From Shinisaurus crocodilurus (lineage: Eukaryota > Chordata > Lepidosauria > Squamata > Shinisauridae), in NCBI GenBank assembly GCA_021292165.1, contig CM037877.1:218777350-218841349 (forward strand): DNA of 64,000 nt, in the 5' to 3' direction. Positions 43,801-54,161 of this stretch are shown piece after piece. The position numbers and the translations under genes are program-made. Each line of letters begins with the position of its first letter. Position 1 is the stretch's first letter. The notes under the pieces are model-generated. The model was not told where the DNA came from. It was given only the letters and a program-made list of their open reading frames with translations, and did no database searches.

Positions 43801-44144
43801 TCCATTTTTTTTTTAAAGAAGTTGAACATTACTTTGTTCTTTGATCTTGTTACTATATTAAGAACAGTTGTGTGTGTGTTTATGGTTGTTGTCTTTACAA
43901 ATTATATACCTAAAAAACTAAATTTCAATGGATTTAGAGCTAGAATTGTTGGGGGTTTTCTTCTTCAGACAGAGGCACCCTTTAACAGGTGCATAAATGG
44001 CAGAAATTAAATAGGTACAGTTTTCTCCATCACTGCATCTTCATCCTTGGAATAGTGCTCAGGAAAAAATATTGACAACACTTACTTTCATGAAACCTAT
44101 GACACTAAATTGCCACTGTTCACCAGAGCATGTTTACCAGATAT

Positions 44145-44343
44145 GTTGCCAGGTTTAAGGGGCCCCTGGACAAGTGGCCCGCTAGGTCCTCCCAAACCAC
44201 AAGAAGGGAGAGCAGGGGCCTTGAAGTTGCCCATCAACAGTCAGTACCTGGACAGCAGATTGAGCAGGCACGTAGGTCACCTGGCCCAAGTCCTCCCCCC
44301 TATGGTGAGAGGCATTGTATTTCTATTATAATAAATTATTTCT
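44145..44343. repeat. Fragment sharing a module with the hAT-like element at 36401
   Basis: GAAGGGAGAGC, TTGCCCATCAACAGTCAGTACCTGGACAGCAGATTGAGCAGGC, GTCACCTG and CTATGGTGAGAG align with 36495-36600, followed by a similar AT-rich continuation (TTCTAAAT). The right terminus is missing or replaced by the tandem palindromes that follow. Confidence 0.6.
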
Positions 44344-44497
44344 AAATGTGCATCTTTATATGTAAACTTTACATATAAAGTGGTACATGCACATTTACAA
44401 ATATGTAAATGTGCATCTTTATATGTAAACATTTACAAATATGTAAATGTGCATCTTTATATGTAAACTTTACATATAAAGTGGTACATGCACATTT
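44344..44497. repeat. Tandem, internally palindromic repeat cluster
   Basis: A 53-bp unit (44344-44396) recurs exactly at 44445-44497, with a partial third copy at 44407-44434. Each contains the palindrome CTTTATATGTAAA..TTTACATATAAAG and ends in GCACATTT, complementary to the unit start AAATGTGC. Confidence 0.85.
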
Positions 44498-44672
44498 TAG
44501 ACTTACCTGGCAGGGGAGAAACCACGATCATGAAGGTGGTTTTCCCAGGGTGAGGCTCATCCATTGCAGTCTGGGTATGCTGACCCCTGCAATTTCCCCA
44601 AATGCAGAAAACCTGACTGCATGATTTGTGGTAATGGGAGACTGTGTTCATGCATTCCCCTGAAGTATTAGA

Positions 44673-44921
44673 GAGCCAGTGTGGTGCAGTGGTTAGAGTG
44701 TTGGACTGGGACTTGGGAGATCTGAGTTCCAGTCCTCACTCGGCCATGAAGCTCACTGGGTGACTTTGGACTAGTCACTGACTCTTAGCCCAACCTAACC
44801 CACAGGGTGGTTGTGAGGATAAAATGGAGAGGAGGAGGATCATGTAAGCCACCTTGGGTTCCTTGCAAGAGGAAAAAAAGGCGGGATATAAATGTAATAA
44901 AATAAAAATAAATAAAAATAT
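44673..44921 (+). mobile_element. tRNA-derived SINE (Sauria-like)
   Basis: GAGCCAGTGTGGTGCAGTGGTTAGAGTG (A-box-like TGGTTAGAGTG), GAGTTCCAGTC (B-box-like), then GGGTGACTTTGGACTAGTCAC, ACAGGGTGGTTGTGAGGATAAAATGGAGAGG, TGTAAGCCACCTTGGGTTCC and GCGGGATATAAAT before an A-rich tail. Other copies at 55093, 61443 and 62681. Confidence 0.85.
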
Positions 44922-45244
44922 GCAAACCTGTTTCCTCTTTTTGGGTGATGTGCAAATGGCCACCTGAGGACTGTCCATGGTAAAATAGAGACAACTTGAG
45001 CATATGTGGGTTCCTAGTATATTTATGTGTTTTGCTCTTTAGAATATCAGTTTTTGTTTTTACTACACATAGATGCTCTGCTAGCATATGCTGAGTTTTG
45101 AAATCCTGAAAATCATAGTATTTCAGAGATGGATCAGTTCCAACTTGTGGTATATAAACATGAGAGAAAATCTATTCCCTGTGTAGGTGGGTGATAAAGT
45201 AAAACTTCCAATACTACTTAACGGGGTGGGCCAGAAGATAACCC

Positions 45245-45455
45245 ACTGTGGAGAGACTGTGTCATGCAGTGGCTGGGGTGCTAGGCTTGCATGTGAAAAA
45301 TACTGATTCAAATCCATGATCAGCTATTAGACCTTTTGGTACGCCTTGGGCAGATCAGTATATTTCAGTCTAATCTGCCTCGCAGGGGTTTTATGAGGCC
45401 AAAATGTTTGGAGCTCCCAGAAGGAAGGGCATGATACAAACGTAATATTTCACAG
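45245..45455 (+). mobile_element. tRNA-derived SINE, decayed
   Basis: GTGTCATGCAGTGGCTGGGGTGC (A-box-like), GATTCAAATCC (B-box), TTGGGCAGATCAGTA, TCTGCCTCGCAGGGGTTTTATGAGGCC and a run-down 3' end. Looks like an older relative of the SINE at 44673 or a MIR-type element. Confidence 0.55.
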
Positions 45456-46282
45456 CCTTTTTGCCAAGCACTTCACAATCTCCGCCCCCGCCCCCAATAC
45501 TCGTGCATATATGAGATATATAATCTGCCTACAGATCAAGGACATGAAGTGGATTCTAGTTTACTAAAGGTTTATGCCACAATAAATCTGTCAGTCTCCA
45601 ATGAACAAAACAATCACAGCCCTCTGGAATGAGTAAACACATAGAAACAGCTTTCCATCCTGTTGTGCACGTTGACTCTCATAATTATAAAATGTGTACC
45701 TATTTGCATTGGCAACTGTTTGAGGATATTCCTTCTGCAACCATTCTGTGGGACGATACAGTTACAATCTCTCATCAATTTTATCACATACCCTTTACAC
45801 TTGAGTGCTGTTCTAACAGTTTAAGCTTTGTTACATTCTGCCTTCATACTCTTCATAAGAAATCTGCGAATGGTATAGACAGGCCTACTCTCCGTGCAGT
45901 CCTCACCAAAAGTTAAGTCTCCCAGATGCTTAAGTACAGCAGAAACTTTTAAGAGTAACTTCAGATTCAGTTACGCTAAGCTTTTAATGCAAAGTTCAGG
46001 TTAAAACACTCTTCAGCTTAAACTCTACAAAGTGAGGAAATGCAAAGTTCAGCTAATCCTAACATTAACTGTCAGTCATGATATCTTAATTCCACCCATC
46101 CCCTGTCAGATATTTTGAGACCTTCAGATCTGCTGTAGGTGCTTTGAGATAGTTACTGGTTAGGTCTTCTGTCTTAATTTGTGGCGGAGCTTGTCCTCTC
46201 TCCCTCCGCCATTGGGGAAGAATGTTCAAGTATCATGGCTGGCATGTTATGGCTGGAAGGTAACCTTTTGTTACATCATAGA
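45456..46282. other. Mostly unassigned; ancient-repeat fragment at 45538-45600
   Basis: 45538-45600 (AAGGTTTATGCCACAATAAATCTGTCAGTCTCCA) is a short copy of the repeat also at 56888 and 62947. The rest is featureless. Confidence 0.4.
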
Positions 46283-46290
46283 CTCTAAGC

Positions 46291-46429
46291 TAACCTTCCG
46301 CAACCTGGGGCCCTCCAGATGTGTTGGACTAAAATTTATATTATCCCCAAGCAGCATGCCCATGCTGGTTGGGGGATGGTGGGAGTTGTAGTCCAACACA
46401 TCTGGAGGGCCCCAGGTTGGGGAAGACTG
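46291..46429. mobile_element. Palindromic hAT-type miniature element with perfect 8-bp target duplication
   Basis: TAACCTTCCGCAACCTGGGGCCCTCCAGATGTGTTGGACTA.. is mirrored by ..AGTCCAACACATCTGGAGGGCCCCAGGTTGGGGAAG. Identical CTCTAAGC at 46283-46290 and 46430-46437. Confidence 0.92.
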
Positions 46430-46437
46430 CTCTAAGC

Positions 46438-47467
46438 TTAATAGTTTTACCCAAAGCTCTATGGATGATGTTTTATGATGGTGCAATGTGGGAACAGCTG
46501 GGTTCCTGCCAGGTCCCCCCTCCCCCACCCCAGCATCAGTGCTCATCCTTGTTTGATCTCCCACTTTTGTTATGGGAAGCTATTGGTTCATCCAAACTGA
46601 GTAAGCAAGGATGATTACCCCAAATGTTGGTGACTGGGAAATCTTACTAACAGCTCTTTTCTAACTGGATTTAGCCTTACTACCCCTGCAGCACCATTGC
46701 TCACCAGTGCTGAAACAACCAAGGATTAAGTATCAGTTGTCCTGTAGCATCTGTATTCACATTTCAGCTAAAGAGATTTTCATAAGCGAGGTTTAAATTC
46801 ACTTCATTTTAAATTGGCTCCTTACAAAAGTATAAAACATCCACTGGCTGCAGTGTACATTCCATTTATCTTCCAAATTATCTCCTGCATCAACAGGAAC
46901 AGTCACACTTTCAGGAAAAAATGCAAAAGAGGCTGAAATGTGCTTTTTAGTGTTGCATGTGAAGTTGCCCTAAGACTGAGAGTGCCTGCAAGCATGCTAG
47001 CTTATATCTGTTTTGATGTTGCCTTGTTGCGAGCTTTCCTGCTCCTGTACCGTGTTTCTGTATTAGAGAATCCTGTCTTTGCTGATACAATCAGTTTATT
47101 TTGATGCAAGGGTGCTATAGATCTCTGTGCCTCACCGTTTAAAGTATCTGCACAATTGTGGAGATAATTGCTTTTTCATGTGTGTTTTTGTTTTTATTAT
47201 GGATAATATTGTGGCTGAATTTGTTGAACTGCATGAATTATATAAGGGGAAGGGAGAACCAACTTTACTGAAGAAAATTGAACTACACTTTAAAAATAAT
47301 TGTGTTAAATTTGGTGGGCACATATACAAAATGGAAACTAGTCATTCCCTCCCACAAACCTCTGTGCAGTGGAGTGCAGTATCCCCAGTATTCAAATAAC
47401 TAATTTCAGTCAGATTCCTGGAAGGCAATGAAGGTCCTCAACTGGTGCCTGAGATCAGTGAAACACT
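46438..47467. other. No recognised gene or repeat
   Basis: Includes a C-rich patch near 46515. No motif supported in any frame. Confidence 0.4.
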
Positions 47468-47475
47468 GTACATGG

Positions 47476-47611
47476 CAGGGGTGGACAACTTGTGGCCTTC
47501 CAGATATTGTTGGACTGCAATGCCCACATGCCTCACCATTGGCTATGCTGGCTAGGGCTAATGGGAGTTTCAGTCGAACAACATCTGGAGACCACAAGTT
47601 GCCCACCCCTC
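47476..47611. mobile_element. Palindromic hAT-type miniature element
   Basis: CAGGGGTGGACAACTTGTGGCC..GGAGACCACAAGTTGCCCACCCCT with central CAATGCCCA..TGGGAGTTTCAGTC. Flanks GTACATGG and ATATATGG match at 6 of 8. Confidence 0.75.
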
Positions 47612-47711
47612 ATATATGGGCTAAGAAATTGAAATTTCATCCAGACATGAGAGGTGTATTGTGGCACTGTGAGAAATTTAAAATCAGGTTTAGGTGTTCA
47701 GCCTGTGTATA

Positions 47712-47941
47712 AGGCAATTGCACTCCCCCTCCCCTGGATGGAGCAGCTTGAGGATGTGCCTAGGTCCAGCTGTTTTATCTTTGAGGCCCTGAAAATAGAG
47801 GTAGTCAGGAGTGCTTCCTACTAGTTTGGACTGGTATGTCAAATGCATCCTTTGCTGGTGAGATCTGACCAGGTCACAGTCATCCATGCCTCAGTAGCAT
47901 CCAGGGTAGATTAGTGTAACATCCTCTATGTGGGGTTTGAA
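47712..47941 (+). mobile_element. L2-type LINE fragment
   Basis: CTCCCCCTCCCCTGGATGGA and later GACCAGGTCACAGTCATCCATGCCTCAGTAGC..CATCCTCTATGTGGGGTTT correspond to the VIHALVTSRLDYCNALYVGL region. Heavily decayed. Confidence 0.6.
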
Positions 47942-47947
47942 TAGAGT

Positions 47948-47988
47948 TTCATAGATCATAGAGTTGGAAGGAGCCTACAAGGCTATGC
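47948..47988 (-). mobile_element. CR1/5S-SINE 3'-tail fragment
   Basis: TTCATAGATCATAGAGTTGGAAGGAGCCTACAAGGC is the reverse complement of the tail found in the 5S-SINEs (GCCTTGTAGGCTCCTTTCAACTC.ATGATC). Confidence 0.65.
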
Positions 47989-48091
47989 CTTTGAAAGGTG
48001 TTCAGAAGCGTTAGTTGGTAAAATACAACAGCAACAGTCCAGCTGCAGGGAAAATAAGACTTTGCAACTCTCTCTCAGGATGTTCACGTTC

Positions 48092-48162
48092 CTGTTGTTG
48101 CTGCTGCTGTTGTTCTTCTTCTTCCTCCTCCTCCTCCTCTTCCTCTTCTCCTCCTCCATCTC
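48092..48162. repeat. Polypyrimidine microsatellite cluster
   Basis: (GTT)(GCT) units pass into (CTT)n and (CTC)n, giving about 55 nearly pure pyrimidines on the plus strand. Confidence 0.9.
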
Positions 48163-48459
48163 CATTATCATTCTGGGTAGCATAGAATAAATTAGTTTAA
48201 TGACCATGCTTCTTGTTTTGCTGGTTTCATTTTTGATTCTGTTCTGCTGGTTTAAGTTTGATCTCTGTTCTGTTAGTTACATTTAATAACTGGTTGATTG
48301 TATTCTGGTGGCTTTTATATAGTACTTGTTTCTCTTTTTTTAGGTGCTTTGGATGTTGTAGAAACAGAGTAACTGTATCCCATTGATAGTTCCATCAGGT
48401 TTTCATAGTGCTATGCAGACATCTCATCTCCCCACCCCTGCTTCCATGCATCTTTTGCA

Positions 48460-48550
48460 GGGGTGGAGAACCTCAGGCCCAGGGCCAAATCCAGCCCTCC
48501 TGGGATCCCAATCTGGTCCTACGGGGTTCCCCAGATGCCCCCTTCTCCTG
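48460..48550. mobile_element. Fragment of hAT-like repeat, family 2
   Basis: CAGGGGTGGAGAACCTCAGGCCCAGGGCC and TTCCCCAGATGCCCCC resemble the element at 15994-16258. Right end not found. Confidence 0.45.
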
Positions 48551-48706
48551 CCCCCCCATTTCCCGCAACCTCTGATCATTTGGATGTTTCCCGGCTTTTG
48601 TGCAGTTTTTCCCTATTATAAAATATTGAAATGCTTCTCCTAATAGTTAATGGCAGTAAGAGCTTTAAGTTAAAAATACAATAATTCATGCAATTGCTCA
48701 TTGCAC

Positions 48707-48790
48707 ATTTATTTATTTATTACATTTTTATACTGCCTGGTAGCCAAAGCTCTCAGGGCAGTTCCTAACAATTAAAACCATAAAATAATA
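48707..48790 (-). mobile_element. L2-type 3'-end fragment
   Basis: TTTATTTATTTATTACATTTTTATACTGCCTGGTAGCC..CTCTCAGGGCAGTTCCTAACAATTAAAA is the reverse complement of the L2-type hairpin and tail. Confidence 0.75.
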
Positions 48791-48799
48791 AATGGATTG

Positions 48800-49560
48800 C
48801 TACTTTAGTGTCTGTATCTGAAGCACCAATGGATCTTAGGTTATGTCTTATTCAGCAAAAACTTTTGTTCTGTGGCTATTGGATACCACAATGTCTCTTT
48901 AATAAGCGGTTGTCTAAATCAGCTAACTGCTAATGGTGTAACACAGCTAATGCTTCTTTTACTCATATGTTTTGGCAATGTCCAGTAGTTGCCTCTTTTG
49001 GGGAAGAGGTTATAATAACAGATAAACTTTGTACTCTTTAATATTTACTGATGTACATGTCCTCTTAAATTATCCACCTGTTTCCTGGAAGTTAACACAT
49101 GGTCAACGTAAATGGATTCACCACACTCTTTTGACAGCTAAAAGACTGATATTACAACATTGGAAGGATAAATGCTCACCTCCTCTAGTGCAATAGATTG
49201 AGGACCTAACAATGCTTTCAACATACAGGCCTGTGGCTTACGCTGGCTCAGGTTGTCTGAGTGTGGAAAGCTAAGCAGGGTCAAGCCTGGTTATTACTTG
49301 GATGGGAGACTCCTCCTCTAGTTTCCTGCATTGAGCAGGGGGTTGGACTCGATAACCTTGTAGGCTCCTTTCAACTCTATGATCTATGAAATCTATGAAA
49401 CATTTGAATGGGTGGTATATATACGCCACTTGTGAATGGATACATACGGTATATGGATATTTAGTCTGCCTTTGCTGAAGTTTATGTATATATTCTTTTA
49501 GAAAGCTGTATTTTCAGTTCACTTGTATTAATTGAAATTGGTATATCCAAATTTATGTAG
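48800..49560 (+). mobile_element. L1/Tx1-like ORF2 C-terminal fragment, split by a 5S-SINE
   Basis: Translated piecewise it reads LRLCLIQQKLLFCGYWIP and ASFTHMFWQCPVV (conserved HMFW.CP of L1/Tx1 ORF2p), then LTAKRLILQHWKDKC near 49130-49180, and resumes after the SINE near 49404. No long frame survives. Confidence 0.6.
49226..49402 (+). mobile_element. 5S-rRNA-derived SINE
   Basis: GGCCTGTGGCTTACGCTGGCTC, GAAAGCTAAGCAGGGTCAAGCC, TGGTTATTACTTGGATGGGAGAC (5S internal promoter) and the CR1-like tail GTTGGACTCGATAACCTTGTAGGCTCC..CTATGATCTATGAAA. The most complete of the three copies. Confidence 0.88.
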
Positions 49561-49925
49561 TTACATTTGTTTCTTTTTTTATGGTTTTGTTGTAAAAAGA
49601 ACAAAGTAGAGATTGGGATGAATTGTCATTCTTTTTGGCTTAGAGGCTCTGATAGAAAGCCCTGCTAATGATAAAAAAATGTTACCTTCCATCACCAAGA
49701 AGCATAAGAAAGCTAGTGCCTGTGGTTGTATGAGTATGCCAGACCTCACGTATGGAGCAGGCCATGTAAGATACATACAGCTGTAGATTATATTAGCATT
49801 GGTGCATTTGCATACATTCTGAGAGAGGCTCTTAAAAGAATGTACCCTACAGAAGATGGAAGAGAACGGAGGCTTTATCTTTGGCAAGTAGATAGGACTA
49901 TGATGCATTATCTTTTCTAAGCATT

Positions 49926-50012
49926 GGATGGGATCCAAACTTAGTTACAGTTGGAGCAGAAATCAATGGGACTTAGGTTAGTCATGTATGGCTAAGTCTC
50001 GATTCAACCTAG
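49926..50012. mobile_element. Decayed palindromic miniature element (relative of 43690)
   Basis: TGGGATCCAAACTTAGTTACAG..ATCAATGGGACTTAGGTTAGTCATG..GGCTAAGTCTCGATTCAAC shows the same core words in the same order. Confidence 0.5.
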
Positions 50013-50026
50013 TATGCTTAAGTGCT

Positions 50027-50320
50027 TCAGACTGCAATCCTATACACACTTACTGGGAAAGAAGTCTCATTCAACTCAGTGGGGCTTACCGTATTTTTTC
50101 GCTCCATAAGATGCACTCTCCCCCCCCCCCAAAAAAAAAAAAAAAAAAAACTAGGTGGAAATGTCTGTGCGTCCTATGGAGCGAATATAGTAAAAAAAAA
50201 AAATTTTTTTTGTTAGCTTTCCTCTGCTGGTCCGGAAGAGCGGAGGACTCCTGGGCAGGGCGGGGGAAGCCCCCGCCTCTCAGCTGATTCCCCGCGGAAC
50301 AGCTGATAATTTTTTTAAAA

Positions 50321-50371
<51 letters not shown>

Positions 50372-50557
50372 TTCCTCTGCTGGTCCGGAAGAGCAGAGGA
50401 CTCCTGGGCAGGGCAGGGAATCCCCGCCTCTCAGCTGATTCCCCGCGGAACAGCTGATTTAAAAAAAAATACCATACGGTAAGTGCGTCTTATGGTCCGG
50501 TGCATCTTATGGAACGAAAAATACGGTACTTCTGTGTAGGCATGAATAGGACTGTAC
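50027..50557. mobile_element. Palindromic miniature element split by a mariner-like element
   Basis: ACTGCAATCCTATACACACTTACTGGG..CAACTCAGTGGGGCTTA continues at 50529 with CTTCTGTGTAGGCATGAATAGGACTGTAC. The outer words (GCAATCCTATACAC / GGCATGAATAGGACTG) are complementary. Confidence 0.65.
50089..50526. mobile_element. Mariner-like non-autonomous transposon with internal duplication
   Basis: CCGTATTTTTTCGCTCCATAAG..CTTATGGAACGAAAAATACGG with TA on both sides (50087-50088, 50527-50528). Inside, a 90-bp GC-rich segment (50218-50307) recurs at 50371-50458 with an (ATT)n tract between them. Confidence 0.85.
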
Positions 50558-51226
50558 TGTCAGTAACTTTTATTTTGGAATATGGTGAGAAGCCTTGTTT
50601 CGGGGAATGTATAGTTTAGGAGGAACACAAGACCAGAAGTTGGAACTTCTGTGTGGTCTCACCAGCATCTTTGTTTTGGAGTAGTATAAGCTGTGGTGTT
50701 TGGAGTGAGTCTCCATCTTCCTGGGTGTTGGATCTTACCCACCACAAACCAAGTTCTTGTGATTAATTTTCTCTTCTGTTATTTTCTGCTAGCTGCTTTT
50801 GGTAGATGTTCCCTAAAAGACCCATAAATGCAGAAATGGGTGTGAACATTTTTTTCATTTTTTGCAAGAACAGAAGAGAAATTGTATTAACTTCCTACTC
50901 TCTTCCATTTCTCTCCTCTGAGAATCAGCGAATGCTCCACTGTCTTCAGGCATTCCCCCTTCAAAAAAATACTTAGTGGCTGCTCCCAGCAACCCCTGAG
51001 GCAGGCATTCACATCCCCCAGGCTACTTATTTAGTTGCCTCAAACTTGAGTGAGCTTCTTGAGGATCATGAATGATAAGCATCCTCTGCCTATCTGGAGA
51101 CTGCTAATTTGTAAGGGGAGGTTTTTCTTCCTTCACTGTTCAGTAAACCAGCTATTGTGTCACTTATACAGATATAGTGAGAGCCAGTCTGTGCCCCAAA
51201 AGAGCCTTATAAGCTACAAAGGCTAT
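50558..51226. other. No recognised gene or repeat
   Basis: Plain sequence without supported features. Confidence 0.4.
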
Positions 51227-51511
51227 GTTCAGACTATCTTTCCCGGCTTCATAAACCATGGTTTATGAAGCCAGGAACAAGTGCTGGGGACGAGCAGTCC
51301 TCCCTTACCCCTCCACTCCTGGTGTGCATTAAGCCAGAGTTCAACAGTTTGGATGTAACAGAGAACTCTGGCTTAATACAAGCTAGGAATGAAGTGCCGA
51401 AGCTGGTGTGCAAGCAAGAGAGTGGAAGTGAGAGGCAAGAGAAGAGTGCCTTGACACTCATTTCTGGTTCCATAAACCATGGCTTATGAAGCCAGGAAAG
51501 ATAGTTCAGAC
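51227..51511. mobile_element. Miniature element with a hairpin at each end
   Basis: ACTATCTTTCCCGGCTTCATAAACCATGG on the left answers CCATGGCTTATGAAGCCAGGAAAGATAGT on the right. Each end also contains its own palindrome (CATAAACCATGGTTTATG). A central pair AGCCAGAGTTC / GAACTCTGGCTT adds a third stem. Not classified. Confidence 0.7.
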
Positions 51512-52454
51512 CGGGCGAAGGAGTGGGTGGGGAAATAGAAATAATAGATATAGCTTGAGTTTATCATGGTTTCTGGATGTAGCTCATCAAATTATAGCCA
51601 TTCGTATATAAAATAAAAATGGGATTAGAAAGTGTTCGAAAACTAATTGAAGAATACATTTAAAGAGCTGTGCCAAGAAGCAGTAACAACAATGATAGGT
51701 GTCTGTCTTTTCCCCATAATGGTTCAACATCTTGCTTAATAACTTGGCTGAAAGAACAGAGAGGATGCTTATGGGATTGTATAAGATACAAAACTGGAAG
51801 GACTGCAAGCCTAAAGATGACCGACTCATAATTCCAAATAATCCTGGCCAAATTGGACATTTGTAAGTTCCATGAAGTACTGAGAAGAAAAGTCTTGTCA
51901 TCAACTGCATGCCCAGTCAGTCCAGTGCTATGTTTAGACTGTTTTGTCCTCTTTTTGTGGGGAGGACTTGTTGATTTATTTCTTAGCTTTTTAATTCTCT
52001 CTGTGTCTAGGTACCCAGCTACCTCCCACACATGGCCAGTTTCTCTTCTAAGTCTCTGACTCTTGTTCTGCAGTGTTATTGCTGTGTGGAGGCAGCTGCA
52101 GTTCTTGCATGGATTTCTGAAGCTGTTTATGGCTCAATGAGCACCTGAGATTCCTCAGCAGTTTGCACATCTCTGAGCTCCTGCTATTATCTTGAGCTCT
52201 TTCTGCTTCCTAGCCTGGTTGCCACATCTAGTGAACAAAGGAGTTCAGCTGGCCAAAATTCTTTACTAAGAGCTTGTGTGAAGCTGACAGGACTTGAAAG
52301 AGGGATGTGAAAAAGATAAGCAGCACTCTGGTGAACTGAGGTGAGAGCGAGCCACAGTCTGCTAAATGGGCTTTGTGTGGTGGCCAAGTACCCTTTCCTG
52401 TTATGTATGGTTTTATCATTATAGAACAGTGAATTCTATAAGAATAAAACCAGT
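51512..52454. other. No recognised gene or repeat
   Basis: ORFs of up to 123 aa occur on the minus strand, but I recognise no motif and the composition is that of non-coding DNA. Confidence 0.35.
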
Positions 52455-52456
52455 TA

Positions 52457-52706
52457 CAGTAATACCTTGGATTGCAAGTAACTTGGTTTGAGAGCATTTT
52501 GCAAGACAAGCAAATTTTTAAATATTTATTTAATTTTTTTTTACTTGATATACAAGTGACGTCTTGCAATACAAGTACTGTAGTATGGCTTACATTAAAA
52601 ATCTCTGTACAAATTTTTTTGGGGGGATTTCATTTTGATATAAGAGTGTTTTGGATTACAAGCACGTTTCCGGAACGAATTATGCTCTCAATCTAAGGCA
52701 TGACTG
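52457..52706. mobile_element. Tigger-like miniature element with TA duplication
   Basis: CAGTAATACCTTGGATTGCAA..CTCAATCTAAGGCATGACTG, TA at 52455-52456 and 52707-52708. Same family as 1-56 and 13073-13379; this copy lacks the inverted insert. Confidence 0.88.
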
Positions 52707-52874
52707 TATGCCATTTTTGGGGTTGCCATCCAGTAATGCATTCTTTAGTCCATTAGATTCATGCAAGAACTTTTTTATTTGGATGCATGTCCTTGTTTCT
52801 ATGGAGAGTTCCGAAGCTGATTATGGATTGGAATAGCGCTTCAGAATGGCTCTATACTGAATCACCATCATAAT

Positions 52875-53020
52875 CATCATATCATCATCTATATACCACG
52901 TTAGTGTGTTCATATTATCTTGTAATCCTTGTATCAGTCCTGTAAGGTAGCTCAGATTATTATCCTCATATTGCAGATGAGTTGCAGTGATATTGAGAGA
53001 ATGTGTCTTCTTAGGCCATG
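52875..53020 (-). mobile_element. MIR-like ancient SINE fragment
   Basis: TATTATCTTGTAATCCTTGTATCAGTCCTGTAAGGTAGC..ATTATTATCCTCATATTGCAGATGAG is the core of a reverse-complemented MIR. A possible head fragment (GGTGAGATTTGAACCAGG) lies at 53258-53278. Confidence 0.6.
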
Positions 53021-53611
53021 TATGGTTAAATCTAATGTGCTACCAAACATCGACTAGTGCAACAGCACTTTATCCCTCTTCCCCTCTGCAGCTTTCCATG
53101 CCACCCAAAAATCTGCTGTGTGGGGCTTCACAGCCCTCTGGAGCAGATTTTGAGGGCATGCAGGGGGCTCCAATGGGGGAGGGAATCGCACCCCTCCTGG
53201 TTCTGTCACCATTGACACCATTGTATATACCGGTAACCCTTACTGAGGTCATAGCAGAGGTGAGATTTGAACCAGGGTTACTTGTTTCATATTTTAATTT
53301 TAAGCATTATGTGTTGTAGCTGAATACCTAAACCATGGTTAAGGCCACTAACCAGGATCATGGCCTGAATTGGTTTGCAAACCATGGTATGTATTAACCA
53401 TGATTAAATATTATAGCTGTAAACCATTAGCCAAGCCTCGTTAATGCTATTTTACTACTTGTCCAGTCTCTCTGTTTGCAAGGTGGTTACCGGTCTTGCT
53501 GCTTTCTGCTTGTGAATCCCCTATGGAGACAAGGATTGGTGAGCTAAACCATGGCTTTGATATACATTTGGGATTTTAACTAGATTTACAGCAACACATC
53601 ACAGCTATTTT
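53021..53611. other. Mostly unassigned; AACCATGG palindromic words
   Basis: 53330-53560 contains several AAACCATGG words and near-palindromes recalling the ends of the element at 51227, but no boundaries can be set. Confidence 0.3.
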
Positions 53612-53718
53612 CAATGGGGGTGTCCTGTCTGTGGAATGCCCTCCCTAGAGAGGTTCACCTGGCACCTACATTACGCTCTTTTCTGTGCCAGGTAAAGACC
53701 TTTTTTCCTTTCACATTA
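53612..53718 (+). mobile_element. L2-type ORF2 C-terminal fragment
   Basis: Encodes LWNALPREVHLAPTLRSFLC, the counterpart of LWNELPKEVRLAPTLYSF in the full-length copy. Confidence 0.75.
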
Positions 53719-53984
53719 AGCTGCTCAGGGCCAATGGACACATTCAGGAAAAATGCACATGGGAGAGCCCGACTGAACCAATTTGGTATTTTGATGGGAA
53801 GTTGTATGTTGGAATGCTTTCCCATGTTTGACTGCTTTCCCACATTAAAAAAAATTCCTTACACACATAAATTGGTAGAGGGATCCTGTTATGGGAGAGC
53901 ATTCAAACATACAGTTTTTCTGGCTACGTATATTCTAAAAGGTGGGGCAGTCCCAAGAGAATTTGTACCACATTGTGTATTATT

Positions 53985-54118
53985 TATTTGTTATTAACAT
54001 TTACATACCACCACCTCTGCTAAAAAGCCATCGAGGTGGTATACAACAATTTAAAGCAACAAAACCCTGCAACAATAAAAACAAGAACATTAAAAAAGTA
54101 AAAACATTTAAAACTATA
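53985..54118 (-). mobile_element. LINE 3'-end fragment of another subfamily
   Basis: Reverse complement of a UTR ending TTGTATACCACCTCGATGGC..GGTGGTATGTAAATG with an A/T tail. Same general plan as L2-type 3' ends with different sequence. Confidence 0.5.
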
Positions 54119-54119
54119 C

Positions 54120-54125
54120 ATTTTA

Positions 54126-54161
<36 letters not shown>

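Noticed and set aside
44673..44760. Possible tRNA gene (A- and B-box-like sequences)
   Set aside because: The tRNA-like head continues into a SINE body and A-rich tail, repeats at three other places, and lacks a sound cloverleaf. It is a SINE.
49226..49310. Possible 5S rRNA gene or pseudogene
   Set aside because: Only part of 5S is present and it is fused to a CR1-like tail in three copies, so it is a 5S-derived SINE.
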